Source: Megasphaera sp. AM44-1BH (lineage in GTDB: Bacteria > Bacillota > Negativicutes > Veillonellales > Megasphaeraceae). From it: a stretch of DNA of 64,000 bases. Every line of letters begins with the position of its first letter. Position 1 is the first letter of the stretch. The notes under the pieces are model-generated. The model did no database searches and had not been told where the DNA came from. It saw nothing but the letters and a program-made list of their open reading frames with translations. Below are positions 25,485-33,780 of this stretch, one piece after another. Where the stretch lies: NCBI RefSeq assembly GCF_003467125.1, contig NZ_QSFA01000001.1, positions 396,797 to 460,796 on the forward strand, in the 5' to 3' direction. The translations under genes were made by a program, and so were the position numbers.

Positions 25485-26258
25485 TCAGATTTTGAGGTCT
25501 GCTTCCGAATACAGGACAGCATACCCGGCCATAGCAATATGGCCATCTTCTATATGGCAGTACAACTCGCCGCCGCGGCGTGACGCCTGATAGGCAATTA
25601 AATCATTCTTGCCGAGTTTCTCTGCCATGACCGGGATGACGTGGCAATGCCCGCTGCCACAAACCGGGTCTTCCGGTACGGACAATTTGGGAGCAAAGGA
25701 GCGGCTGACACAATCGTACGTTTCCCCCTTGGCCGTAATATTGCACAGCAGTCCGTCAAGGTGTTTCAGTTTTTCCATATCGGGCTGGCATTCCCGGACC
25801 TGTGTTTCGTTTTCCAGGACGCAGAGAAGGTCCCTGGCTATGTATGCTTCTACCGGGCGGACTCCCAGCGCTTCTTCCATGGCATCAGTCACAGGCACCG
25901 GCTTCATATCATAAGCGGGAAAATCCATGGAGAACAGTTCACCTTTCCGTGTCACCGTTAGCACGCCGCTTAAGGTATGGAATACAAAGGTCTGACACTG
26001 CGGTTCGACAAAATTTGCCAGGACAAAGGATGTCCCCAGCGTCGCATGGCCGCAAAGGTCGATTTCTCCGCCTGGTGTAAACCAGCGCAGCCGGTATCCG
26101 TCTTTTTCTTTTACAGTAAAAGCGGTCTCGGACAAATTATTTTCCATGGCAATGTTCTGCATCATCTCATCGGAAGGCCAGGAATCCATAACGCATACAG
26201 CGGCCGGATTTCCTTTGAATACTTCTTTCGTAAAGGCATCGACGACGTAACATTTCAT
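25485..26258 (-). CDS. PhzF family isomerase/epimerase-like protein
   Basis: This 257-residue protein has the diaminopimelate-epimerase fold. The family catalytic glutamate is visible at E44 in NLSETAF, and the motifs GNPAAV near the start and DPVCGSGH near residue 197 are conserved. PhzF proteins isomerise dihydroanthranilate in phenazine synthesis, but most genomic homologues have unknown substrates, and no phenazine genes occur here. SD GAGGAGG precedes the ATG. The MocR gene lies 92 bp upstream in the same orientation. Confidence 0.88.
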   Translation of the reverse strand: MKCYVVDAFTKEVFKGNPAAVCVMDSWPSDEMMQNIAMENNLSETAFTVKEKDGYRLRWFTPGGEIDLCGHATLGTSFVLANFVEPQCQTFVFHTLSGVLTVTRKGELFSMDFPAYDMKPVPVTDAMEEALGVRPVEAYIARDLLCVLENETQVRECQPDMEKLKHLDGLLCNITAKGETYDCVSRSFAPKLSVPEDPVCGSGHCHVIPVMAEKLGKNDLIAYQASRRGGELYCHIEDGHIAMAGYAVLYSEADLKI

Positions 26259-26349
26259 GACCCATTCCTCCTCTTTCCAGACGAACCTGTTTTTGATATG
26301 TTCATCATATCACGAGGAGAACCATCACACAATCAGTTAATTGTATGGC

Positions 26350-27738
26350 CTACAAAATTCCCTGATTATCCAAAATCTCCCGCAGGCGCCATAAAGCCGT
26401 TTGTAATTCCTCTCTATCCCGGGGAGAGCCGACGGATAACCGTACGCCATGTTCCGGAGGCTGGGTCCCCACGGTAAAATGTTCTGCCCCAAGGACATGC
26501 ACCCCCTTCTGCCGGGCCAGATTTTCAAACCGGCTGCCCGTAAGCGGTTCCGGCAATTCTAACCAGCGGCACAGGCTGCAGTCATCACCCCGGACCGTAT
26601 ATCCCTGCAAAACCGCATTAACGGTGCTATTGCGCATGGCAATTCTCCTGCGGCGAAGGGACATCAAATCCTGTACCCTATGGGATACGACAAGCCGGCT
26701 GGCCAGTTCCAGCAAGATTTCTGACTGGGACAGGTTCATCGCATACAACGTTTCTGCCAGAGAATCCCTGATGTGTTCCGGCACGACCAGATACGCCAGG
26801 CGCAGTGCCGGCAGTATCGTTTTGGATAAACTCAGGATATAGACAGTCTGCTCCGGCAGAAATTGCCGGACTGGCGGCAATGGCCGGGACAATAGAAAGC
26901 TCGTAATAGCATCTTCAATGACCAGAATCTGCGTTTTTTTAGCCACCCGGGCCAGCATGCGCCGTCCCTCGGTACTCATGATGTGGGTCGTAGGATTCTG
27001 AAAGTCCGGTGTAATGTAAATACCCTTGATGTGGTGATTCCGGATGGCATACCAGAGTCCTTCTTCACTCATTTCCCCACGTTCCTGCCCCACCGGCACG
27101 AGGCGGATTCCCAGCAATTTTGCTGCACTCTTCAGTCCCGGATAGACCAGAGGATCGACGCCAATGCGGTCTCCCGGCCGGAATAAACCGGCCAGAACCG
27201 CTGCAATGGCATTCTGTCCTCCGCTGGCCAGAAGAACATCGTCCCGTGCCGCTTCTATGCCTGCCTCTCGCAGTAGTGCCAGTGCCGCATCGCGATGCCA
27301 GTCCTCTCCGCCCATACTGTACTGGAAAAAATCAAACCTCCCTGGTTCATCCATCATCTGACGCAGGAGACAGGTGACTTCATCGTCAGCCAGTGTTTCC
27401 GGCATCATAGATCCCATTTCAATCATTGGGTCTGTCTGGTCCGGCACAACAGACAGGCTGGTCCGGACATCGTAGGCAACAAAGGTGCCGCTTCCGGTAA
27501 CACTGGTCAGCAGCCCTTTATCCGAACAGAGCCGGAAGGCACGGGATACGGTGCTGACATTGATATCAAGGAAATCGGCAAGTTCCCGCTGAAGAGGCAG
27601 CTTCGTCCCTGGAAGCAGAATGCCATTCATTACGTCATCGGCCAGCTGCCTGGCCAGTGCCAGATACAGCGGCCGGGAATTCCTGTCCAGTACGGGTTTC
27701 CACGACATGGGATAATCGGCAAACGAATTGTACGGCAT
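26350..27738 (-). CDS. MocR-type GntR regulator fused to a PLP aminotransferase-like domain
   Basis: This 462-residue protein has an N-terminal GntR winged helix (about residues 15-85; LPLQRELADFLDINVSTVSRAFR) followed by a fold-type I aminotransferase domain with the PLP lysine in SLSKT. MocR regulators sense PLP or amino acid derivatives (PdxR, GabR). The start at 27738 follows GGAG, 4 bp after the TetR stop codon. It could regulate the neighbouring phzF gene. The effector cannot be told from sequence. Confidence 0.9.
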   Translation of the reverse strand: MPYNSFADYPMSWKPVLDRNSRPLYLALARQLADDVMNGILLPGTKLPLQRELADFLDINVSTVSRAFRLCSDKGLLTSVTGSGTFVAYDVRTSLSVVPDQTDPMIEMGSMMPETLADDEVTCLLRQMMDEPGRFDFFQYSMGGEDWHRDAALALLREAGIEAARDDVLLASGGQNAIAAVLAGLFRPGDRIGVDPLVYPGLKSAAKLLGIRLVPVGQERGEMSEEGLWYAIRNHHIKGIYITPDFQNPTTHIMSTEGRRMLARVAKKTQILVIEDAITSFLLSRPLPPVRQFLPEQTVYILSLSKTILPALRLAYLVVPEHIRDSLAETLYAMNLSQSEILLELASRLVVSHRVQDLMSLRRRRIAMRNSTVNAVLQGYTVRGDDCSLCRWLELPEPLTGSRFENLARQKGVHVLGAEHFTVGTQPPEHGVRLSVGSPRDREELQTALWRLREILDNQGIL

Positions 27739-27742
27739 GTCC

Positions 27743-28356
27743 TCATCTCCTGTCTTTTCGTCTTTGTATGCCAGTTTCACCAGCCGTAACAAACTGCAGG
27801 AGCAGCATCTGCAGATGGAACCATGCATCGTCCCGTTTCCAGTGATAATGACGGTTCACGGCATAGGCGCCATACATTTCAAAAGTAAATACGGCTTCTG
27901 CTTCTTCCCGGCTCAGGCCATACTGTTGCATGAAGCCGGGAATCTTTTTCTTTTCCAGTTCATACATACGTTCCAAAATATACCCGGCCAAACTCTCATC
28001 TTCAAAGAGCGCCCTGTACTCCGGCGCATGGGCTGCCCGGTGACACGCCGGCAGCAGCTCATATCGCTCCCGCAAAGCCTGTTCATCTCCTGTACGCGCA
28101 ATCCGGACCAGTTCATCCCGCCGTTTTTCATCCGTAAGCGGTGACTGCTGCTCCGCCACTTCCAGAGCATCGGCAATGGTTCATCCCGGTAGTGCAGGTA
28201 AAACGTAGCCCGCGTCACATCTGCCCTGCGGCATAAGGCTGTCACCGTTACCTTTTCAAAAGAACACTCCTGAAGCATCGCGAGGAATGTCTCTCTGATG
28301 ACCTGTCTGGTATACCGTGTCCGCCGGTCACTCTTATACGGCTTCTTCTCGTTCAT
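27743..28356 (-). pseudogene. TetR family regulator, frameshifted
   Basis: The N-terminal part (from 28356, SD AAGAGG) encodes a TetR DNA-binding domain ending in RADVTRATFYLHYRDEP. The frame then runs into unrelated sequence, while the continuation IADALEVAEQQSPL and the ligand domain through position 27743 lie in another frame. One missing base near 28178-28179 (after the codons for YRDEP) would restore a single protein of about 204 residues. The rest of the gene is intact, with no other damage, so this is either a recent mutation or a sequencing error. Confidence 0.8.
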
Positions 28357-28397
28357 CCCTGACACCTCTTTCTGTGCAATTTATACGAGTTTCTCTC

Positions 28398-28427
28398 ATT
28401 ATAGGAAATCAAACTTGCCATCGTCAA
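28398..28427 (-). promoter_or_regulatory. Promoter of the TetR gene
   Basis: On the minus strand TTGACG (28427-28422) and TATAAT (28403-28398) are 18 bp apart. Confidence 0.7.
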
Positions 28428-28468
28428 CACAAAAAAGCGGGAAATCACTGGCATATCCTGCTACCACT

Positions 28469-28490
28469 TGACAAAAATACGAATCTGTCA
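28469..28490. promoter_or_regulatory. Candidate TetR operator
   Basis: TGACA and TGTCA form an inverted repeat 12 bp apart between the divergent tetR and MBL genes, a size usual for TetR operators. Confidence 0.4.
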
Positions 28491-28520
28491 GGAACCGTTC
28501 CATTCCGCGCCTTTTGTCTA

Positions 28521-28548
28521 TTGTGTTCTCCCCGATGCTGCGTATACT
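28521..28548 (+). promoter_or_regulatory. Candidate promoter of the MBL-fold gene
   Basis: TTGTGT (28521-28526) and TATACT (28543-28548) are 16 bp apart. Confidence 0.5.
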
Positions 28549-28599
28549 AAGCATATACGTGCAACAGTTCCCATCTCATGATATAGGAGGCTAACTGCT

Positions 28600-29394
28600 A
28601 TGAACATCCAGCAAATCCGTAACGCCACTATGCGCATCACACTGGGAAATACAACATTTCTCACAGACCCCTGGCTCGCCGATAAAGGTGCTGCCGGGTC
28701 TTTCCGGGACTGGGGCGGCAATCAGCCCCTGACAGCTTCCCAGTCTGCCACTGCCATGCCCATGAAGCCACTGCCCTGCCCCAGGTCCGCCATTTTATCC
28801 CATGTCGATGCCTGCATCATCACCCATCTCCATCCGGACCATATTGATATGGACATGGCCCGTCATACGGTCGGAGCCCCACTCCCCAGGCATCTTCCCG
28901 TCTTTGTCCAGAACGAAGCCGATGCCGCAATCCTGACCCATTCTGGTTTCACCGATGTCCGCCCTCTGACCCCGGGTCCGGTCGCATTCTCGTCTGTCAC
29001 GCTGCGCCGTACTCCCGGTCGCCATGGCACCGGTCAGCCCAGTGGCATTTCCAGTGGCGTCCTCTTTCAGGCTCCCGGAGAAAAAACACTCTATCTGACT
29101 GGCGATACTATCTGGTACGATGGCACAGCCCAAGTTGTATCCACCTATCAGCCCGATGTCATCATCGCAAACACCGGAGCCGCCACACTGCAGCACTGCG
29201 GGCGCCTCATCATGGACACAGGCGATCTGCTGGCCATGCATCACGCCATCCCCAAAGCCCGGATTATCGCCACACACCTGGACAGTGTTCCCCACAATCT
29301 CTTTACACGTCATATATTACAGGAACAGCTGGAACTGGCCGGACTATCCCACGCCATCAGTATTCCTGCAGATGGCGAAACACTGACATGTTAA
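28600..29394 (+). CDS. MBL-fold metal-dependent hydrolase (UlaG-like)
   Basis: This 264-residue metallo-beta-lactamase-fold protein has the metal motif THLHPDHID (about residues 75-83), a later LTGDT aspartate and a C-terminal HLD histidine. It resembles the UlaG/YtkL hydrolases. It is divergent from the TetR gene, which probably represses it. SD TAGGAGG precedes the ATG. The substrate is unknown. Confidence 0.85.
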   Translation: MNIQQIRNATMRITLGNTTFLTDPWLADKGAAGSFRDWGGNQPLTASQSATAMPMKPLPCPRSAILSHVDACIITHLHPDHIDMDMARHTVGAPLPRHLPVFVQNEADAAILTHSGFTDVRPLTPGPVAFSSVTLRRTPGRHGTGQPSGISSGVLFQAPGEKTLYLTGDTIWYDGTAQVVSTYQPDVIIANTGAATLQHCGRLIMDTGDLLAMHHAIPKARIIATHLDSVPHNLFTRHILQEQLELAGLSHAISIPADGETLTC

Positions 29395-29483
29395 TCTAAT
29401 CCGGGCCATAAAATTCCCTGTTTTTTTATGCTTCCTTTTGTGATATACTAAATCCCGTATCTCATGATAAAGGAAGGCCCGTT

Positions 29484-29858
29484 ATGAAAAACGATGAAAA
29501 GAAAAAGAATTTCAGTTACCATCTCCAACAGCTGCTCGCCGGACAGAACCGGACAAAGAAACAAATCTGTCAGGATCTGGGGATAAAGCCGGCCACACTG
29601 TCGGCCTGGCTCAAGGAAGAAAAATTTCCCCGCAAAGACCGGTTAGAAGATGTCGCTTCCTATTTCCACACCGATATAGAAGAACTGACAGGTCCGGTTG
29701 ATACGGACGACTCCACAGATGCACCATGCCTATCACCGGTACAGCCGCCGTACGAAGCAAAGCTGGTCGATACGATCCGTCTTCTTTTGGAAGTCTCTCC
29801 GGAAGAACTCTCCAGCATCGCTGACTACGCCGCTTTCATCCATCAGCGCAATCGATAA
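29484..29858 (+). CDS. XRE family HTH regulator
   Basis: This 124-residue protein has an N-terminal Cro/C1-type HTH (about residues 14-70; KKQICQDLGIKPATLSAWLKE) and a short C-terminal helical region ending in IADYAAFIHQRNR. Similar small XRE proteins occur both in mobile elements and as single chromosomal regulators. No phage gene is nearby. SD AAGGAAGG precedes the ATG. Confidence 0.85.
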   Translation: MKNDEKKKNFSYHLQQLLAGQNRTKKQICQDLGIKPATLSAWLKEEKFPRKDRLEDVASYFHTDIEELTGPVDTDDSTDAPCLSPVQPPYEAKLVDTIRLLLEVSPEELSSIADYAAFIHQRNR

Positions 29859-29865
29859 AGGTACG

Positions 29866-29911
29866 TAAAAAAAGATGGACCATGTCACTACGGCATGCGG
29901 CCATCTTTTAC
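29866..29911. terminator. Bidirectional terminator between the XRE and e(P4)-like genes
   Basis: AAAAGATGG pairs with CCATCTTTT around a CATG-rich centre, with U tracts on both strands. Confidence 0.75.
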
Positions 29912-29919
29912 TGTCTCCA

Positions 29920-30819
29920 TTAATAGTTTTTTGTCAGAAATTCCCGGTTAACTTCATCGCGCTGTTCCGGCGTCATGGTAAGATAATTTTTGGCGATGGC
30001 ACTGACCCAGGCCCCGTACACGGGATTGGGAAAGACGATATATTTCGTCCCGAAGTCTTTTTTGTGCACATCGACAATCTGATTGCGCTCTGTCTGGCTC
30101 TTGCCACTTGTCCCGATGGGAAGGTCCCCGGCATTGTCTCCCATATACACGACGACATCATAATCGGCTGCAATGGCATCAAAGCGCAACTGTTTATTGC
30201 CACTTTTTTCCATGAGAAGGATATGTTTTTTATCTGCCTGTGGAAAATGCAGTGCTTTCAGATTGGCTTCTGTCGCCTCATAATTGACCGGCGCATACCG
30301 GTTTGACACGTAGAATATGGCCAGCCCTTTCTTATCTACCTGCTGGAGAAAATCAACGGCTCCCGGCATCGCACCTGACTTTCCTTCATGGACGACATCG
30401 CGCCACCAGATGCTCTTATACTGGCCGTTGCCATCCGCCGCTGCCTTTGCCAGGGCCATTGTATTATCCGTTACCGTTTCATCGCAGTCCAGAACAATGG
30501 CCAGCGGTTTTCCTTTTCGTGCCGGGTCACTCAGTGCCTTATCCACTTCCATCATAGCCGTATTATACCCCTGATAGCAAAGTGCCCGGTACTCTGCAGC
30601 AGACCGCATCCATAAGAGCGCCATCGTTTCCTCCTGCGCCAGCTGCTTCTGCGTCCGCCACGTATCAATGGCAGACATCCCGGATGTCACCGGCGCCGAC
30701 TGACGGACCGGAACCGCCTTTACCGGTGCCACTGCCGGATTATCCGCAGCCAGCACCGTACTGCCTGCCAGTACACAGAGCATCACTAAACTTACTAATT
30801 TCTTCTTTCCTTTCAGCAT
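29920..30819 (-). CDS. Class C acid phosphatase, e(P4) family 5'-nucleotidase
   Basis: This 299-residue exported HAD phosphatase has its nucleophile motif DCDETVTDN (D111, D113) and later SNR and GDNAGDLP motifs. Family members dephosphorylate NMN and 5'-nucleotides outside the cytoplasm, helping NAD or nucleoside uptake. The signal peptide ends in VLA-AD and has no lipobox cysteine, unlike the Haemophilus e(P4) lipoprotein, so this one is probably periplasmic or released. A hairpin with a U tract lies in its leader. Confidence 0.88.
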   Translation of the reverse strand: MLKGKKKLVSLVMLCVLAGSTVLAADNPAVAPVKAVPVRQSAPVTSGMSAIDTWRTQKQLAQEETMALLWMRSAAEYRALCYQGYNTAMMEVDKALSDPARKGKPLAIVLDCDETVTDNTMALAKAAADGNGQYKSIWWRDVVHEGKSGAMPGAVDFLQQVDKKGLAIFYVSNRYAPVNYEATEANLKALHFPQADKKHILLMEKSGNKQLRFDAIAADYDVVVYMGDNAGDLPIGTSGKSQTERNQIVDVHKKDFGTKYIVFPNPVYGAWVSAIAKNYLTMTPEQRDEVNREFLTKNY

Positions 30820-30850
30820 GAGACATGCCCCCTAATGATAATTATGGGCA

Positions 30851-30883
30851 AAAGAAAAAGCTTTCCAGCCCGGGCCAGAAAGC
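30851..30883 (-). terminator. Terminator-like hairpin in the leader of the e(P4)-like gene
   Basis: On the minus strand GCTTTC pairs with GAAAGC around a GC-rich loop, followed by TTTTTCTTT. It lies 31 bp before the start codon, so it is either an attenuator or the distal end of the upstream RraA transcript. Confidence 0.6.
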
Positions 30884-30988
30884 ATACTGCAACGAAGTAA
30901 AACGGGCAGACTCCTGCCCTGTCACCGTCCCGGTCCTCTTCAGATCCAGGCAGTTGTGAAAAATATAACAAATGACACTACGAAAAGT

Positions 30989-31012
30989 ATAACTCACCAA
31001 AGGTGATATTAT
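30989..31012. promoter_or_regulatory. Operator-like palindrome
   Basis: TCACCAAAGGTGA (30994-31006) is flanked by ATAA and TTAT, giving a palindrome of about 24 bp upstream of the e(P4)-like gene. The regulator is unknown. Confidence 0.45.
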
Positions 31013-31085
31013 CTTCTGCCCTGTGCGTATAGTACCACAGGATGTCCGGGAAGGCAAGACATGGAGAGAATAAAATCAGGTTATA

Positions 31086-31123
31086 CATACTGCCTGCCCC
31101 GGATAATAGGACAGGCAGTATTG
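31086..31123 (-). terminator. Hairpin after the RraA-like gene
   Basis: ATACTGCCTG pairs with CAGGCAGTAT. There is no good U tract, so termination may be partial. Confidence 0.5.
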
Positions 31124-31134
31124 TATCTATATAG

Positions 31135-31842
31135 TTACTGTTCTATAGCACCGCCGATTTGGCGCAGGTGATCACGGAAGGTGTACGACGGGGTTACGCT
31201 GTGCTGGGCCAGGTATTCTTTGAATTTCAGCTGTTCTCTCAGGCTCTTTCCTTCTTTCAGGAGTTCTGCCTGCCGTTCTTCCGCCGCCTTGATGGCTTCC
31301 CCGGCTTCGATGATTGCCGCCAGGTCATCGGATGGCAAAAAGATGACACCGTCCCGGTCAGCTGCAACGATATCGTTTTTGCCGACAATCCAGTCTCCTA
31401 CGCGGGCCCAGGCCAGCGCATCGGCGGCAGGCCGGCGGTCCAGTTTGACAGGCCCTGTCGGTATATGTCCCTGAGAGAAGAAAGGCAGTCCGATTTCATG
31501 GATCTGCCACGTATCCCGGTGCAGCCCCCAGATGACGATTCCGGCCAGGCCTGCAGCCTGTACTTCGCGGGCAACCAGGTCCCCGACGCAGGCATGATCC
31601 GTACGGCCGCCGTTATCGATGACCAGTACGTCTCCCGGCTGCGCATCTTCCAAAGCTTCAAAAAAGATATCTACGCTTCCTGCATGACGGACAGGACAGA
31701 CCCGGCCGGCACAATGCATATCCGCTTCCAGGGCCTGCAAAGTACTGGGTGCACAGCGTACGGGAATTCCCAGACGCATACAGGCATCGGCCAAAAGAGG
31801 TGTGCTTAATTGATACAATCGTTCTCGTTCTTCCTGTTCCAT
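31135..31842 (-). CDS. RraA-like protein (HMG/CHA aldolase family)
   Basis: This 235-residue RraA/DlpA-fold protein has the family core VIDNGGRTDHACVGDLVAREVQ and GIVIWGLHRD, where most members have VxDGxxRD. Homologues are either 4-hydroxy-4-methyl-2-oxoglutarate aldolase / oxaloacetate decarboxylase or inhibitors of RNase E. The C-terminal extension (about residues 185-235) is long and charged. The start at 31842 follows AAGGAG. The gene lies 43 bp after the hotdog thioesterase gene, and the two are probably co-transcribed. Confidence 0.8.
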   Translation of the reverse strand: MEQEERERLYQLSTPLLADACMRLGIPVRCAPSTLQALEADMHCAGRVCPVRHAGSVDIFFEALEDAQPGDVLVIDNGGRTDHACVGDLVAREVQAAGLAGIVIWGLHRDTWQIHEIGLPFFSQGHIPTGPVKLDRRPAADALAWARVGDWIVGKNDIVAADRDGVIFLPSDDLAAIIEAGEAIKAAEERQAELLKEGKSLREQLKFKEYLAQHSVTPSYTFRDHLRQIGGAIEQ

Positions 31843-31885
31843 ATGAACCGCTCCTTCCTGAACGCATTATCCTGAATCACTCTTT

Positions 31886-32296
31886 TTATTTGGCGCTCAT
31901 CATTTTGGCAGTCGCTTCGGCTGCAATAGTCCCGTCTTCCTTTGTAATTTTGCCAATGGTTTCATAGAGCCGTCCCCGGTGACTGACTACGTTGCCTTCG
32001 ATTTTAATTTTTTCCCCGATCCGTACGGGGTGACGGAAACGGACTTCTATACGGGCCGTATACGCCGGTATCCCCGTTTTCTGATAAATGAAATCTCCCA
32101 TCACTTCATCAAGAAGGGTACTGATCAGCCCTCCATGCATGCGGTCATCATAACTTTCATGCTGTTTTTGCGGGATAAACCAGGCATAACAGCCGTTTTC
32201 CGTCAGATGCATTTCCAGATGCAGTCCATAGGGATTCTGTTTGCCGCAGACAAAACACCACGTATTCCGGTCCTCCACCGGTTTGACTGGTTCCAT
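31886..32296 (-). CDS. PaaI/4HBT-type hotdog thioesterase
   Basis: This 136-residue single hotdog domain begins with the CFVCGKQNPYGL motif seen in a subset of acyl-CoA thioesterases, then MHGGLISTLLDEVMG, which forms the central helix and active-site region. It probably hydrolyses an acyl-CoA. The ATG at 32296 follows AGGAT; a GTG three codons earlier is possible. It is upstream of the RraA-like gene. Confidence 0.8.
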   Translation of the reverse strand: MEPVKPVEDRNTWCFVCGKQNPYGLHLEMHLTENGCYAWFIPQKQHESYDDRMHGGLISTLLDEVMGDFIYQKTGIPAYTARIEVRFRHPVRIGEKIKIEGNVVSHRGRLYETIGKITKEDGTIAAEATAKMMSAK

Positions 32297-32425
32297 CACT
32301 ATCACATCCTGTGTATATATTTAGATTACTTTATCATCCGGTTTATGATACAATATAATAGTACTTCTCATGACGTGCCCTGTCAAACAGTAATATGGCA
32401 GAGGCGGCATGTGACAGCAGGAGGC

Positions 32426-33367
32426 ATGGTAATAGTGGAACATGACGCACCGATTCCTTTTAACTCCCCTTTTACAGGGATACTGCACCCGATTACGGAA
32501 GCACCGGATGAAGCCTTTGCCCAAAAAATGACTGGTGACGGTTTCTTTGTGTACCCCGAAGATAATACGGTCTATGCCCCCTGTGACAGCGACGTAACAT
32601 TTGTCTTCGATACTCATCATGCCATGGGACTGACGGCATCAGACGGGACGGAATACCTGCTTCATATCGGAATTGATACAGTCCGGCTGCAGGGAGAAGG
32701 ATTTACGGTCTTTGTCGAAGCAGGACAGCACGTCCAAAAAGGCGACCGGCTCCTGTCTTTCGACGAAAAGCTCATTCGTGAAAAGGCAACGTCCGATGCC
32801 TGTATCTGCCTGTTTCCGGAACTGCCGGAAAATTGGGAGGTACGGCTCTGTGCCGGTCCCCATATCGTGGCAGGTGAAAAAGCGGTCCGCATCAGTCCTC
32901 CGTCATCGCCAGCTCCGCAGTCTCATATTTTTTATGCGCCCTGTACGGGAACACTCCATCCTCTTGCGGAAGCCCCGGACCCGTTCTATTCCCATAAATC
33001 GACGGGAGATGGCTTTTTCATCTATCCGTCTGAACCAGTTCTGTACGCACCTTGTGACGGGTCTGTTTTTTTTATTTTTGAAGAAAAAAATGCCCTTGGC
33101 ATGCACACGGCATACGGATTGGAATATATGCTGCAGGCCGGCATCGGAACGGATACATTAAATGGAGAAGGATTTACTTTCTATGTCCAAGACGGCCAGC
33201 CCGTCCAAAAAGGCGACCGGCTCCTGTCCTTCGATGCCGCGTATATCAGGGCTCACGCCCGTTCTGATGCCTGTTTCTGCATCTTTACAGATCTGCCTGC
33301 TGATACAGAAATCCATTTGAAGCATCACGGTTTTATCCAGGCCGGTCAGGAAGCCGTCTGGTTTTAG
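32426..33367 (+). CDS. Tandem EIIA(Glc)-like PTS protein with one active and one degenerate domain
   Basis: This protein of about 313 residues has two Crr-type EIIA domains (about 12-135 and 167-292). Domain 1 keeps both active-site histidines, H65 in THHA and H80 in LLHIGIDTV, spaced 15 apart like H75 and H90 of E. coli EIIA(Glc). In domain 2 the matching residues are N222 and Q237, so it cannot be phosphorylated. AGGAGG lies one base before the ATG at 32426, so an in-frame GTG at 32435 may be the real start. Domain 1 could donate phosphate to EIIA-less permeases such as the MurP encoded at 49318. Confidence 0.85.
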   Translation: MVIVEHDAPIPFNSPFTGILHPITEAPDEAFAQKMTGDGFFVYPEDNTVYAPCDSDVTFVFDTHHAMGLTASDGTEYLLHIGIDTVRLQGEGFTVFVEAGQHVQKGDRLLSFDEKLIREKATSDACICLFPELPENWEVRLCAGPHIVAGEKAVRISPPSSPAPQSHIFYAPCTGTLHPLAEAPDPFYSHKSTGDGFFIYPSEPVLYAPCDGSVFFIFEEKNALGMHTAYGLEYMLQAGIGTDTLNGEGFTFYVQDGQPVQKGDRLLSFDAAYIRAHARSDACFCIFTDLPADTEIHLKHHGFIQAGQEAVWF

Positions 33368-33379
33368 AGGAGTAAATAT

Positions 33380-33769
33380 ATGATACGAAAATGGGACGTA
33401 GTCCTCATCGTCAGCCTGCTCATCTTATCCTGTATCCCTGCTGCCTTATTCTGGGCCAGCGGCCAGGCCGCCGCTGCCAATGGCACGCATGCTGTCATCT
33501 ATGTAGATGGCAAAGAGTATAAAACAGTTCCTTTATCAGAACACCACGGAACAGATACACTGACTATCCGTACGGAACATGGATACAATACTATTCTGAT
33601 CCGCGATGAAGAAATCGCCATTATTGATGCCGATTGTCCCGATCAGGTATGCGTCCATGAAGGATTTTTGAAAAACCCCGGCCAGACCAGCGTCTGTCTG
33701 CCCCATAAAGTCATGGTGGAAGTCCAGGCCAATGATGCATCGGATCCCGATATCATCCGGGCCCGTTAG
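33380..33769 (+). CDS. NusG domain II-containing protein
   Basis: This 129-residue protein has an N-terminal membrane anchor (about 8-28) and a NusG-II-like beta domain with a conserved CPDQVCVHEGFLKNPGQTSVCLPHK block holding three cysteines and two histidines. It sits between the EIIA-like gene (12 bp) and a Gx transporter gene (11 bp). This NusG-II/Gx pair recurs in Bacillota, often near FMN-transferase or quinone-related genes; its exact role is not established. Confidence 0.85.
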   Translation: MIRKWDVVLIVSLLILSCIPAALFWASGQAAAANGTHAVIYVDGKEYKTVPLSEHHGTDTLTIRTEHGYNTILIRDEEIAIIDADCPDQVCVHEGFLKNPGQTSVCLPHKVMVEVQANDASDPDIIRAR

Positions 33770-33780
33770 AGAGGTGTCTT

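Larger units (their letters stand above)
30820..31085 (-). other. Leader/intergenic region upstream of the e(P4)-like gene
   Basis: No gene is visible. Besides the terminator-like hairpin, it holds a GC hairpin (GGGCAG/CTGCCC, about 30904-30919) and the operator-like palindrome at 30989-31012. I considered a cobalamin riboswitch and rejected it because the core boxes are absent. Confidence 0.4.

Noticed and set aside
28468..28473. TTGACA as -35 for the MBL gene
   Set aside because: No -10-like sequence lies 16-18 bp downstream; it is part of an inverted repeat instead.
30904..30950. Cobalamin riboswitch upstream of the e(P4)-like gene
   Set aside because: GGGCAGGAGTCTGCCC only resembles a B12 box; the other conserved boxes are missing.
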